Positions 17,822 to 27,389 of a stretch of DNA of 47,526 bases are shown piece by piece. Under the pieces are notes generated by a model. The model was not told the DNA's origin, ran no database searches, and saw nothing but the letters and a program-made list of their open reading frames with translations. Position numbers and translations under genes: made by a program. The stretch spans positions 1 to 47,526 of the forward strand of contig CAVQMC010000005.1 of the NCBI GenBank assembly GCA_963713505.1, read 5' to 3'. Origin of the DNA: CAVQMC01 sp963713505 (GTDB lineage: Bacteria; Bacteroidota; Ignavibacteria; Ignavibacteriales; Ignavibacteriaceae). The first letter of the stretch is position 1. Each line of letters starts with the position of its first letter.

Positions 17822-19495
17822 ATGGGTATAAAATTCTTTATAACATTATTCTTTATGAGCACTATGACTATTATAAATGCTCAAGATTTTTCGGATTTTA
17901 ATTATGATGCCCAAAGTGACTGCTGGCAGATTAATACATATACTACATACAGCCCACAAAATAATTTAAGTCCGGACTCAATTAATTGGCATTTGGTTAC
18001 AACTGCTTACGGTAGTTTTACCGATATTTTTTTTGTTGATTCAAGCTATGGATGGACAACTAATACTTCTAACGGAGGAGCAAGAACAACCGATGGTGGT
18101 TTTACATGGACTCCATTTGCTTTTAACGATACAACTCTTTTAACTACATATAAAGGCACTTACTTTTTAAATAAAGACACAGGTTGGTGCGTCGGTGGAT
18201 CGGCACAAATCAGAAAAACAACTAATGGAGGTATATCCTGGTTTAAACAATATGCACCAGTTACAGGTATATTAAACGATATTTATTTCTTTAACAATAA
18301 TTCAGGTATTGCCGTTGGTAGAAAAAACGCAACTTATAATTCTTATGTAATAAGAACTTCTGACGGAGGAAACAACTGGTATGAAGTAACTGTTTCGACT
18401 GATAATCAAAACGAACTTAACGATCAATATTGGTTAGATTCCAATACTGGATTTTTATGCGGCAGAAATGTTCTAGTAAAAACCACAGACGGAGGAAATA
18501 CATGGAATAATATATTTGCAAATATTCTCCCTATCTCAAACGGAGTCAATGCTTTGTTAAGTATTTATTTTGTAAATGATCAAGTTGGCTGGATAGGTGC
18601 AAGTAATGTGGATCATAAAAATATTTATAAAACTACAGACGGAGGCGCATCCTGGATTTTTCAGGACAATCCTATCGCGCAGACACAATATTCACAAATT
18701 AATGATGTAAAATTTCTTTCTGCAGACAGCGGCTGGGCTGTATTTGGAATTCCATTTAACGGAAGAATATTATTTACTTCAGATGGCGGATCAAATTGGA
18801 CTATACAGCAGTCAACAAATGATTTTCTTACAAGCATTTCATATTATCAAAGATATAAAATATGGACTGCTGGAGATGGAGACGTTTGGTATTCTTACTT
18901 AGAAAATGTGCTTCCCGTTGAATTAAAATCTTTTACGGCAAAAGCAGAGGGAAACAATGTAATTTTAATTTGGAAAACTGCAACAGAAACAAACAATAAA
19001 GGATTTTATATTGAACGTTCTGAGGATAATTCAATTAGTTCTAATTGGAAAACTGTGAGTTTTATAACCGGGAATGGCACTTCGTCCGAACCTAAATCTT
19101 ATTCATTTACAGACAAAAACTTAAATTCTGGTTCATACGAATACCGCCTAAAACAGGTTGACTTTGATGGTTCTTACAAATATTCAAATTATGTAAGTGC
19201 AAATATTCATTCTAATATGAACTTTTCGCTAAAACAAAATTATCCAAATCCATTTAATCCATCTACAATAATAAGTTTTACACTGGCTTCAAATTCAAAA
19301 GTAACTCTTCAATTATTTGATCTGCTTGGAAGACGAGTATCAACATTAATAGATCAACATATGAATGCTGGAGAGCATCTAGTTAATTTCAAAGCATCAA
19401 ATTTAGGCAGCGGAATTTATTTATATAAAATTGAAGCAAAAGGAGATAATGGAAATGATTTTATCTCAGTTAAAAAAATGACACTTATTAAATAG
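17822..19495 (+). CDS. T9SS-secreted YCF48/BNR-like beta-propeller protein
   Basis: 557 residues. A good GGAG site precedes the ATG. Signal peptide (1-21, ending INAQ). Propeller of about six to seven blades (about 45-360) with repeated 'TTDGGxxW' Asp-box motifs ('KTTDGGNTWNN', 'YKTTDGGASWIF', 'FTSDGGSNWTI') and 'D.xxGWxxG' strands, as in YCF48/BNR repeats. Then a linker domain 'LPVELKSFTAKAEGNNVILI', 'TATETNNKGFYIERS', and the type A sorting tail 'NYPNPFNPSTIISF' to 'VKKMTLIK'. This should be exported by Sec, passed through T9SS and displayed or released at the cell surface. The ligand or substrate is unknown. Confidence 0.88.
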   Translation: MGIKFFITLFFMSTMTIINAQDFSDFNYDAQSDCWQINTYTTYSPQNNLSPDSINWHLVTTAYGSFTDIFFVDSSYGWTTNTSNGGARTTDGGFTWTPFAFNDTTLLTTYKGTYFLNKDTGWCVGGSAQIRKTTNGGISWFKQYAPVTGILNDIYFFNNNSGIAVGRKNATYNSYVIRTSDGGNNWYEVTVSTDNQNELNDQYWLDSNTGFLCGRNVLVKTTDGGNTWNNIFANILPISNGVNALLSIYFVNDQVGWIGASNVDHKNIYKTTDGGASWIFQDNPIAQTQYSQINDVKFLSADSGWAVFGIPFNGRILFTSDGGSNWTIQQSTNDFLTSISYYQRYKIWTAGDGDVWYSYLENVLPVELKSFTAKAEGNNVILIWKTATETNNKGFYIERSEDNSISSNWKTVSFITGNGTSSEPKSYSFTDKNLNSGSYEYRLKQVDFDGSYKYSNYVSANIHSNMNFSLKQNYPNPFNPSTIISFTLASNSKVTLQLFDLLGRRVSTLIDQHMNAGEHLVNFKASNLGSGIYLYKIEAKGDNGNDFISVKKMTLIK

Positions 19496-19567
19496 CATTA
19501 TAAAAAGTTAAAAATTAAGCATAAAAATTTATAAACAGATTAAATAACAAATAAAAGAGGATAAGAC

Positions 19568-22500
19568 ATGACTAAAAAGATTACAATTGGCTCAGCATTG
19601 AGAAGAGTTGTATATCAGCTATTATTTATTTTAGCTTTATCTTCAACAACAATTTTTGCTCAGCTTACAGGTACAAAAACAATTGGCGGGACAAGTCCCG
19701 ATTATGTAACAATAAAGGCTGCATTACAAGATTTACAAGCACAAGGAGTTACAGCACCCGGTGTGACATTTTTAATACGCGATGGAGTTTACAATGAAGA
19801 TTCATTAGTAATACGAACATCCACAACAACCGCCGATGCACCAATAGTAATTAAACCTGATGCAGGAGCAACTGTCACCATAAATGTAATGCCTCCTTCA
19901 ACATCATTCGACTTTGCTATTAAAGTTGATTCAACGCAGTATGTAACAATTAATGGAAGCAACAACAATTCATCAAGCCGTGATCTGACTATTAATGCTT
20001 TAGGAGTAAACGGTAGAAAAGGTGTTTGGTTTAATGGAAACTGCAGTTATGGTGTAATAAAAAATTGTATTGTAACTTCAGCAAAAGATATAAATCCACC
20101 GAATACATCATGTTATGGAATCAGTTTTCAAAAGAGCGGAAATTTTTATTCGGATTATTTAACCATTGAAAATAATTTAGTAAGATATTCATATACCGGT
20201 ATTTATATTCTGGGCGCCGGTTCATTAATACAAAATCCAGTTATCAGCGGAAATATTATAGATTCCGTTGCCAACACGGGAATTAATATATCTTATGCAG
20301 AATACGATTTGATTTACGATAATGATATAAATGTAATGCGCGGCAGTGCTTCAATAATTTACGGTATTTCACTAGGTACTTATACATATAAAAGCAGAAT
20401 ATATAATAATAAAATTCATGATTTGAATCAGTTGAGTACAGCATCATTAATACGCGGTATTTATCTGAATGCAGGTATAAGTACTGCTGGTGAAAATAGT
20501 ATCTTTAATAATTTTTTATGGAATTTGAATACACCTGCAACTGGAACAGGGCCTATCAATGGTATTGATGTTGAAGGCGGAAATGCAACTTATGCTGATA
20601 CTGTAGCATACAACACTGTAAATCTAACAGGAACATCTAACGGTGTAAAAAGAACTTCTGCATTTTATAAAGGCAATGCTACGGGGGCAGTTTATCTAGT
20701 TAATAATATTTTTCAGAATACAAGAACCGATGCAACCGGAAGCACCACAACTGCAGTTTATAAAATTAACACAAATACTACTTTAATTTCAGATCATAAT
20801 AATTTATATGTTGGTACACCTGACGATACGCATTTCACAGGAGCAATCGGGACAGCTGATTATTCAACATTAGACGATTGGAGAGCCGCTAACAACAGCG
20901 ATTTGTCCAGTTTTGCCGAAAACGTACCTTTTATTAGTGATACGGATTTACATGTAAGAACAGACGTTCCCACCCAAGTTGAGTCAGGCGGAATACCTGT
21001 TAATGGATTAACAACAGATATCGATGGTGATATCCGAAACCCATTAACTCCCGATGTTGGAGCTGATGAAGGAAATTTTATCCCTTTAGATTTAACAGCA
21101 CCTATAATAATTTCTACTTCACTTGGAAACACCACTGACACTTTGAGTAGAGTAGCAGTAGCAACTATTACAGATGCAACCGGGGTTGATGTAGGCCCTG
21201 GCGCTCCGAGATTATGGTATAAGGCAAGCACTGATCCATCATTCACACCGGCTATTGCCGATTCGATTGTAGGAAACAGTTTTTACTTTACTATTCCGGG
21301 TTTTCCCAAATTAACATATGTTCAATACTACATTGCAGCACAGGATTCTGCTCCTGCAAACAATGTCGGTACACTACCTTCAGGCGGCTCCGGAATAAAT
21401 CCACCTGGTTCAACTCCTCCGGCTAACTTTTTTGAATATTATATTCAAAGTGCAGTTGAAGGCGGAACTTATTCAGTTGGAAACGGTGGTAACTACAGTA
21501 CGCTGCAAGATGCTTTTAATTCTTTGACATTAAATGGTATAGCAGGACCTATTGTTTTAAATCTCACTGATACTGTTTATTCAGCTCCACAACATGTAAA
21601 AAGATTTAAGGATCCAAATATTGTTAATACAGTCGGAGAAATAATTTTAAACGGACCGATTGCAGGATCAAATTCGACAAATACTATCACTTTAAAACCT
21701 GCCGATAATGTGAATGCAAGAATTGAAGGCAGCGGTGCATCGGTTATTCAATTAAAAAATGCCAGCTATGTAATTATTGACGGAGTAAATCCGGGAGGTA
21801 CATTGCAAAGCCTTACTATTGAAAATTCGTCAGGTGCAGGGATAGTTTTGCACGGTAATGCAGACAATGATATAATTAAAAATGTCACTATCAGTACGAA
21901 TGTTTCTTTTGCATTACCTCGCCCAAATGCCATAGAACTGGATTCACTTACTGGAGTAGGAGCACCAGATAATAATTTGATTGAAAACAATATTATTAAA
22001 TTAGCTTTCAATGGAATCTCTATAAACGGCGGAGATTTCGTTGCAACCGGTAACCATATAAGCAATAATATAATTGGAAGTACAACAGATAGTTTGCAGC
22101 AAACCGGGATATATTGCCAGGATGTAAGCAATACCATTATTGATCATAATATTATACAAAACGTAAGAGCAGGTTACGGACAGGGCTCAGGTATCATGGT
22201 GGATGTAAAACATTTAAATACCTGGATCTACGATAATGTTGTTCACAATATTCAAACGAACTATGGTTTTTCTCCTTTCCTTCATAGGTATGCAGTAGGT
22301 ATTTTTGTAAATGGTAATGCTTCAGATAATACAGGTGGAAAATACTACAATAATATGGTTTATGATATAAATAATCTCTATTCCGGTCCTCATTCTGACC
22401 TTATGGGAATTTATATCGGTGATGGAATGAATGATACTTTAGCTTATAATTCTATAAATATTTCGGGAATCGATAACAAAGATAGAGTTTCTGCAGCAAT

Positions 22501-23782
22501 TTATACAGGAAATACCACTGATTGCGTTATAAGAGATAATATTGCAGTGAACTCAAGGCAAGTTTACGGAACCGGAATTGCTGTGGATATTTATAAATCC
22601 CAAATAGGTTCTTCTATGTCTTCAAACTATAATGATTTTTACGTTCCTCCTGATCAATTCGGAAATTATATTGGCGCAATTACAACGACTAATTATCAAA
22701 CTATGAGTGACTGGCAAACTAATGGATACGATACAAACAGTGTAAATGTTGAGCCTAACTTTATCACCCCATATTTACATATTGATCCAACGATTCAAAC
22801 ACCGATTGACGGTGGAGCTACACCTGTAGCTGGTGTAACAACTGACTTTGACGGAAATATTAGGGATGCTTCTACACCTGATATTGGTGCTGATGAATTC
22901 ACCCTTGCAATTCCTCCATCAGCACCTACTAATTTAGTAGCTACTGTTGATACTTTTATGGTAACTCTGAATTGGATGGACAATTCAAATAATGAAGACG
23001 GTTTTATTGTAGAAAGAAAAAATGGTGACTCAACAAGTACAAATAATTTTATTGTACTTGATACTCTTATTGCAAATACAACCAGTTATGTTGATACTTC
23101 TTTCAGTGTTGATTCTTTGTTTACATACAGAGTATACGCGTATAATGCCTTTGGTATTTCCAACTATAGTAATTTAGTTGAGGTAGCAGTTCCACTACCA
23201 GTGGAATTTGTTTTATTTACAACTCAGATATCGGGAAATAATATAATTGTACAATGGACAACAGCAACTGAAACCAATAACAAGGGCTTTGAAATAGAAA
23301 GAAAAATCAACGGACAATGGGAAAGTGTAGCTTTCAAAGAAGGTCAAGGAACAACCACTAAAAAAACTGATTATTCATATCGAGATAAATTTGACTATAA
23401 ATCTATAAAAGGAAAAATTTATTACAGGCTAAAACAATTAGACTTTAACGGTACTTTTAGTTATTCAAAAGCTATTGAAGTCAATGTTGACTTTACACCT
23501 AAAGATTACACTTTGTATCAAAACTATCCTAATCCATTTAATCCAAGTACGACAATAAAATATGCTGTACCATTCGACAGTCATGTTAGAATTGCTATAT
23601 ATGATATTCTGGGTAGACTGCTCGATGTAATTGTGAATAAAGAAGTTAAGACCGGATATCACGATTTTAATTGGAATGCTTCAAATTATGCATCTGGTAT
23701 GTACATATATACTATAAATGCTAAATCACTTGACGGTAAGAATAGTTATTCATCAGTTAAAAAAATGATGTTGCTAAAGTGA
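19568..23782 (+). CDS. T9SS-secreted right-handed parallel beta-helix protein
   Basis: 1404 residues. GAGG precedes the ATG; signal peptide ends TIFAQ near residue 34. Two similar halves each start with 'GTYSVGNGGNYSTLQDAFNS' or 'TGTKTIGGTSPDYVTIKAAL', then a run of parallel beta-helix coils rich in 'NNIIxNxxxGI' (about 130-430 and 720-1080). Each half ends with 'DIDGDIRNPLTPDVGADE', a surface beta-helix (DUF1565-like) end. A fibronectin-III-like domain ('PPSAPTNLVATVDTFMVTL') follows, then 'LPVEFVLFTTQISGNNIIV', and the sorting tail 'NYPNPFNPSTTIKYAV' to 'VKKMMLLK'. Such helices bind or cleave polysaccharides, but no catalytic residues can be assigned by eye. Confidence 0.88.
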   Translation: MTKKITIGSALRRVVYQLLFILALSSTTIFAQLTGTKTIGGTSPDYVTIKAALQDLQAQGVTAPGVTFLIRDGVYNEDSLVIRTSTTTADAPIVIKPDAGATVTINVMPPSTSFDFAIKVDSTQYVTINGSNNNSSSRDLTINALGVNGRKGVWFNGNCSYGVIKNCIVTSAKDINPPNTSCYGISFQKSGNFYSDYLTIENNLVRYSYTGIYILGAGSLIQNPVISGNIIDSVANTGINISYAEYDLIYDNDINVMRGSASIIYGISLGTYTYKSRIYNNKIHDLNQLSTASLIRGIYLNAGISTAGENSIFNNFLWNLNTPATGTGPINGIDVEGGNATYADTVAYNTVNLTGTSNGVKRTSAFYKGNATGAVYLVNNIFQNTRTDATGSTTTAVYKINTNTTLISDHNNLYVGTPDDTHFTGAIGTADYSTLDDWRAANNSDLSSFAENVPFISDTDLHVRTDVPTQVESGGIPVNGLTTDIDGDIRNPLTPDVGADEGNFIPLDLTAPIIISTSLGNTTDTLSRVAVATITDATGVDVGPGAPRLWYKASTDPSFTPAIADSIVGNSFYFTIPGFPKLTYVQYYIAAQDSAPANNVGTLPSGGSGINPPGSTPPANFFEYYIQSAVEGGTYSVGNGGNYSTLQDAFNSLTLNGIAGPIVLNLTDTVYSAPQHVKRFKDPNIVNTVGEIILNGPIAGSNSTNTITLKPADNVNARIEGSGASVIQLKNASYVIIDGVNPGGTLQSLTIENSSGAGIVLHGNADNDIIKNVTISTNVSFALPRPNAIELDSLTGVGAPDNNLIENNIIKLAFNGISINGGDFVATGNHISNNIIGSTTDSLQQTGIYCQDVSNTIIDHNIIQNVRAGYGQGSGIMVDVKHLNTWIYDNVVHNIQTNYGFSPFLHRYAVGIFVNGNASDNTGGKYYNNMVYDINNLYSGPHSDLMGIYIGDGMNDTLAYNSINISGIDNKDRVSAAIYTGNTTDCVIRDNIAVNSRQVYGTGIAVDIYKSQIGSSMSSNYNDFYVPPDQFGNYIGAITTTNYQTMSDWQTNGYDTNSVNVEPNFITPYLHIDPTIQTPIDGGATPVAGVTTDFDGNIRDASTPDIGADEFTLAIPPSAPTNLVATVDTFMVTLNWMDNSNNEDGFIVERKNGDSTSTNNFIVLDTLIANTTSYVDTSFSVDSLFTYRVYAYNAFGISNYSNLVEVAVPLPVEFVLFTTQISGNNIIVQWTTATETNNKGFEIERKINGQWESVAFKEGQGTTTKKTDYSYRDKFDYKSIKGKIYYRLKQLDFNGTFSYSKAIEVNVDFTPKDYTLYQNYPNPFNPSTTIKYAVPFDSHVRIAIYDILGRLLDVIVNKEVKTGYHDFNWNASNYASGMYIYTINAKSLDGKNSYSSVKKMMLLK

Positions 23783-23797
23783 TTGATTCTTTTAGGA

Positions 23798-23836
23798 AAG
23801 GGAAAGTGTATTAGCTTTCCCTTACTATTTTTTTAA
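23798..23836 (+). terminator. Rho-independent terminator after the beta-helix gene
   Basis: A perfect 9-bp stem AAGGGAAAG / CTTTCCCTT with an 8-nt loop, followed by ACTATTTTTTT. It separates the beta-helix gene from the SBBP gene. Confidence 0.8.
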
Positions 23837-23910
23837 TTCAATTATTGAATTAAAGAGAATAATTTATCGATTAAATGAAAATTAATAATGCTATTTTATC
23901 CGGAGTAAAA

Positions 23911-26900
23911 ATGAAATTCAATTTAAATAAGAAAGATTATCTATACTTAATATTATTTATAATTTTATTAATAAATACTGTTTGTGATGCACAAATAATA
24001 CCGCAATGGGTTGCAAAATACAATGGCCCCGGTGTAAATAAGTCAGATGTAGCAAATGCAGTTTGTACGGATGCTGGAGGTAATGTATATATAGCCGGAG
24101 CAGTAGAATCCTACGACTTTAATTTCAACTATGCTACTATAAAGTATAACAGCGAAGGACAAATGCAATGGATAGCGAAATATTCAGATACTTCGGATTT
24201 TCAAAGCTGGGCTACTGCAATTGCTGTTGATAATTCAGGTAATGTGTATGTAACGGGTTATAGCGGAACCGGTTTAGGGCATTATAACCATTTTGAAACT
24301 ATTAAATATAATTCATCAGGAATGCAGCAGTGGACGGCAGAATACCAGGGGCCGGTTAATAGTGACTATGCCAGGGCAATTGCTGTTGATGATTCAGGAA
24401 ATGTTTATGTTACTGGTGAGAGCCATGGAGGAACAACAACACTTAATGACATTGCTGTTATTAAATATAATTCGTCAGGAGTACAACAATGGGTAGAGCG
24501 TTGGAATGGACCAGGAAATAATTCTGATCAGCCGACCAGCATTGCTCTAGATAATTCGGGAAATGTATATGTAACCGGTTTTACTATAAATGGTAATATT
24601 ACCAGTTATGGCACAATAAGCTATAATTCTTCAGGAGTGCTAAGATGGGCGTCTATTTACAACCCTCCTGATAATTATACTAGTATTGCTAATGGAATTG
24701 TTATTGATCATCAAGGGTTTGTTTATGTTTCAGGCAGAAGTCATGGTCTCCCTAATAGCGTTGATCCTTATTATAAATTTGCAACGATTAAATATAATCC
24801 AAATACAGGTGATACCATTTGGGTTAAACGGTATGGCAGCACATCCACAAGTCAGAATTGGGGTTATGGAATAGCAGTTGACAATATTAATAATATTTAT
24901 GTATCAGGTGCTATTAATGTTCCTAATACAGAGACCTGGAGAATCGGCGTAGTTAAATATAATTCTAATGGTGTGCAGCAGTGGGCAACGGTTTACTTGG
25001 ATCAGAACAAACAATTTAACTACGGTGAAAAAATTGTCGTTGATGCTTATGGAAATTCATTTGTGCAAGGCTATTCCAAAACCGGTCTTTTCTCACCAGA
25101 AGACTATATGACCGCTACGTTTGATGCAAACGGTAATTTTAGGTGGATAAAATATTATGACGGACCCAGTGCATCCAATGATTTAACTTACGGGATCGCT
25201 CTGGACAGCAGCGGGAATTGTATCGTTACAGGTAAAAGCAACGCAGGCAATTTAAATACTACCGTTGATTACCTTACTATTAAATATAATTCCTCGGGCG
25301 ATCAGTTATGGACGGCAAGGTACAACAATTCTGTTAGAGGTGATGAAATTCTTTCCGAAATGAAAACAGACAATTTAGGTAATATATATCTTGCCGGTAC
25401 AAGTCCGGGGCAGACGAGCAGCAAAGATATGTTAGTTGTTAAATTCAATAAAAACGGTGATACTCTTTGGACAGGTAGATTTAACGGTCCATCGAACACA
25501 AATGATCAGGCATATGCGCTTAATGTTGATTCTTCAGGAAATGTTTATGTCGCAGGTCAGTGTTGGAATCCGGATGCAGAACATGCTACATGGGCTACAC
25601 TTAAGTATGATTCTTCAGGCGTTCTGCTTTGGTCATCTTTATATGTCGGAAGCGGCGGCGGTGGAATTATGAATGCTGCTCACTCGGTTGCATTTGATCA
25701 AAACGGAAATATATATGTATATGGATTAGAATCATCATACAATTCTGCTGCAGGTCAATTGACTTTGATCAAATACGACCCCAACGGTAACCAACAATGG
25801 GTAAAACATTATGGAACAATGATGTTGGGTAATGCAGTGACGAAAGTTTTAGTAGATAAAGACGGTTTTATATATATCACCGGTGAGTTGAATAAAAACA
25901 TATACACCTTAAAATATGATTCCTCAGGTAATACTTTATGGATTAAATATTATGATGGCCCCGGTAATTATATCGATATACCAAACGATCTGTATGTAGA
26001 TAACAACAATAACGTTTATATAACAGGCAGTACTATGCAGAGTACAACAAACGGTTCTCAGGATTTTGTTACTTTGAAATATAATTCTGCTGGCATTCTT
26101 CAATGGGATAAATTTTATAACGGTCCCGGAAATAATTATGATGCAGCCAAATCAATTACAGTGGATCCGATTGGAAATGTTTTCACAACCGGCTTAAGCT
26201 TTGGTAGCGGAACAGATTATGATTATACTACAATTAAATACGATTCTGCAGGAAATGAAATTTGGGTAGAAAGATATAATGGTAATGGAAATAGTGCGGA
26301 TTATGGCACTTCAATTGCACTAAATAATGATAAACTATATGTAATTGGTGGCACTGGATCTGTTACAAGTATGGGTTTTGGGCTAGTGCAATATGATGAT
26401 AATGGTAATCAACTAAATTATTATGAGTATAATTCAAATGACGATAGTATTCACGTAAAACCTTTTTTAAAGGTAGATAATGATGGTAATCTTTATTCAG
26501 CCGGTTCAACATTCGAAGATGGAACTGATTATGATTTTGTTTTAATAAAATATACTAATTCAGTCCCAGTTGAATTAACGGATTTCAGCAGCAGCATAAC
26601 TGAAGACGGGGTTACATTAAATTGGAAAACGGAGACAGAGACAAATAACAATGGATTTGAAATCGAGCGAAAAAAAACAGCAGACAAAGATAAGACAACA
26701 GAATGGAATAATATGGGTTTCGTACCTGGACATGGTACAATATCAATACCAAGTTCATACTCATTTACAGATGATAAACTATCCGCAGGCACCTATTACT
26801 ATCGATTAAAACAAATAGATTTTAATGGCGATTATAAATATTCTAATGAAATCAAAGTTAATTATAGTGCACCCATATCATATAAACTGGAACAAAACTT

Positions 26901-27156
26901 TCCGAATCCTTTTAATCCAAGTACATCAATAAAATATTCTATTTCGGAAAATAGTCATGTAAAAATATCGATTTATGATATGCTTGGAAAATTAGTTGAA
27001 ACTCTAGTAAATAAAAATGAAACAGCAGGCATATATTCAGTAAAATGGAATGCTTCAAATTTAGCAGCAGGTGTATATATTTATAGAATAGATGCAGTTA
27101 GTGAAAACGGAAATGAAAATTTTTCTTCAGTGAAGAAAATGATCTTGTTAAAGTAA
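23911..27156 (+). CDS. T9SS-secreted SBBP (beta-propeller repeat) protein
   Basis: About 1081 residues from the ATG at 23911, chosen because it has GGAG six bases upstream and begins directly with a signal peptide (ending VCDAQ); an upstream ATG at 23875 adds 12 residues with no benefit. The body has about 16 repeats of roughly 50-55 residues with 'AxxVDxSGNVYVTGxS' and 'TIKYNSSGxxQWxxxYNGP', the SBBP/NHL-like pattern. The C-terminus has 'VPVELTDFSSSITEDGVTL', 'TETETNNNGFEIERK' and the sorting tail 'NFPNPFNPSTSIKYSI' to 'VKKMILLK'. Surface protein of unknown ligand. Confidence 0.88.
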   Translation: MKFNLNKKDYLYLILFIILLINTVCDAQIIPQWVAKYNGPGVNKSDVANAVCTDAGGNVYIAGAVESYDFNFNYATIKYNSEGQMQWIAKYSDTSDFQSWATAIAVDNSGNVYVTGYSGTGLGHYNHFETIKYNSSGMQQWTAEYQGPVNSDYARAIAVDDSGNVYVTGESHGGTTTLNDIAVIKYNSSGVQQWVERWNGPGNNSDQPTSIALDNSGNVYVTGFTINGNITSYGTISYNSSGVLRWASIYNPPDNYTSIANGIVIDHQGFVYVSGRSHGLPNSVDPYYKFATIKYNPNTGDTIWVKRYGSTSTSQNWGYGIAVDNINNIYVSGAINVPNTETWRIGVVKYNSNGVQQWATVYLDQNKQFNYGEKIVVDAYGNSFVQGYSKTGLFSPEDYMTATFDANGNFRWIKYYDGPSASNDLTYGIALDSSGNCIVTGKSNAGNLNTTVDYLTIKYNSSGDQLWTARYNNSVRGDEILSEMKTDNLGNIYLAGTSPGQTSSKDMLVVKFNKNGDTLWTGRFNGPSNTNDQAYALNVDSSGNVYVAGQCWNPDAEHATWATLKYDSSGVLLWSSLYVGSGGGGIMNAAHSVAFDQNGNIYVYGLESSYNSAAGQLTLIKYDPNGNQQWVKHYGTMMLGNAVTKVLVDKDGFIYITGELNKNIYTLKYDSSGNTLWIKYYDGPGNYIDIPNDLYVDNNNNVYITGSTMQSTTNGSQDFVTLKYNSAGILQWDKFYNGPGNNYDAAKSITVDPIGNVFTTGLSFGSGTDYDYTTIKYDSAGNEIWVERYNGNGNSADYGTSIALNNDKLYVIGGTGSVTSMGFGLVQYDDNGNQLNYYEYNSNDDSIHVKPFLKVDNDGNLYSAGSTFEDGTDYDFVLIKYTNSVPVELTDFSSSITEDGVTLNWKTETETNNNGFEIERKKTADKDKTTEWNNMGFVPGHGTISIPSSYSFTDDKLSAGTYYYRLKQIDFNGDYKYSNEIKVNYSAPISYKLEQNFPNPFNPSTSIKYSISENSHVKISIYDMLGKLVETLVNKNETAGIYSVKWNASNLAAGVYIYRIDAVSENGNENFSSVKKMILLK

Positions 27157-27202
27157 AATGGTTAAATTGGTTGGTCAATTTTACCTAAAGTGCCCACTAT
27201 AA

Positions 27203-27241
27203 ATAAAGGAGGGGAAATTGTTATTCCTCTCCTTTATATTT
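27203..27241 (+). terminator. Hairpin terminator after the SBBP gene
   Basis: 14-bp stem ATAAAGGAGGGGAA / TTCCTCTCCTTTAT with one G:U-type mismatch and a 7-nt loop, followed by a T-rich run. Confidence 0.7.
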
Positions 27242-27389
27242 CTGAATAAGAAATATAACAGCGTATTATAAAAAAAAGGATTAGGGATCTTAATTTTTTC
27301 TGTAAATCTTTTGAACTTGAAGATGTATAAATTACAATGAGAAGTAGAAAAAATTATCTAAACTAAATTCATTTAATAGAGATTATAAA

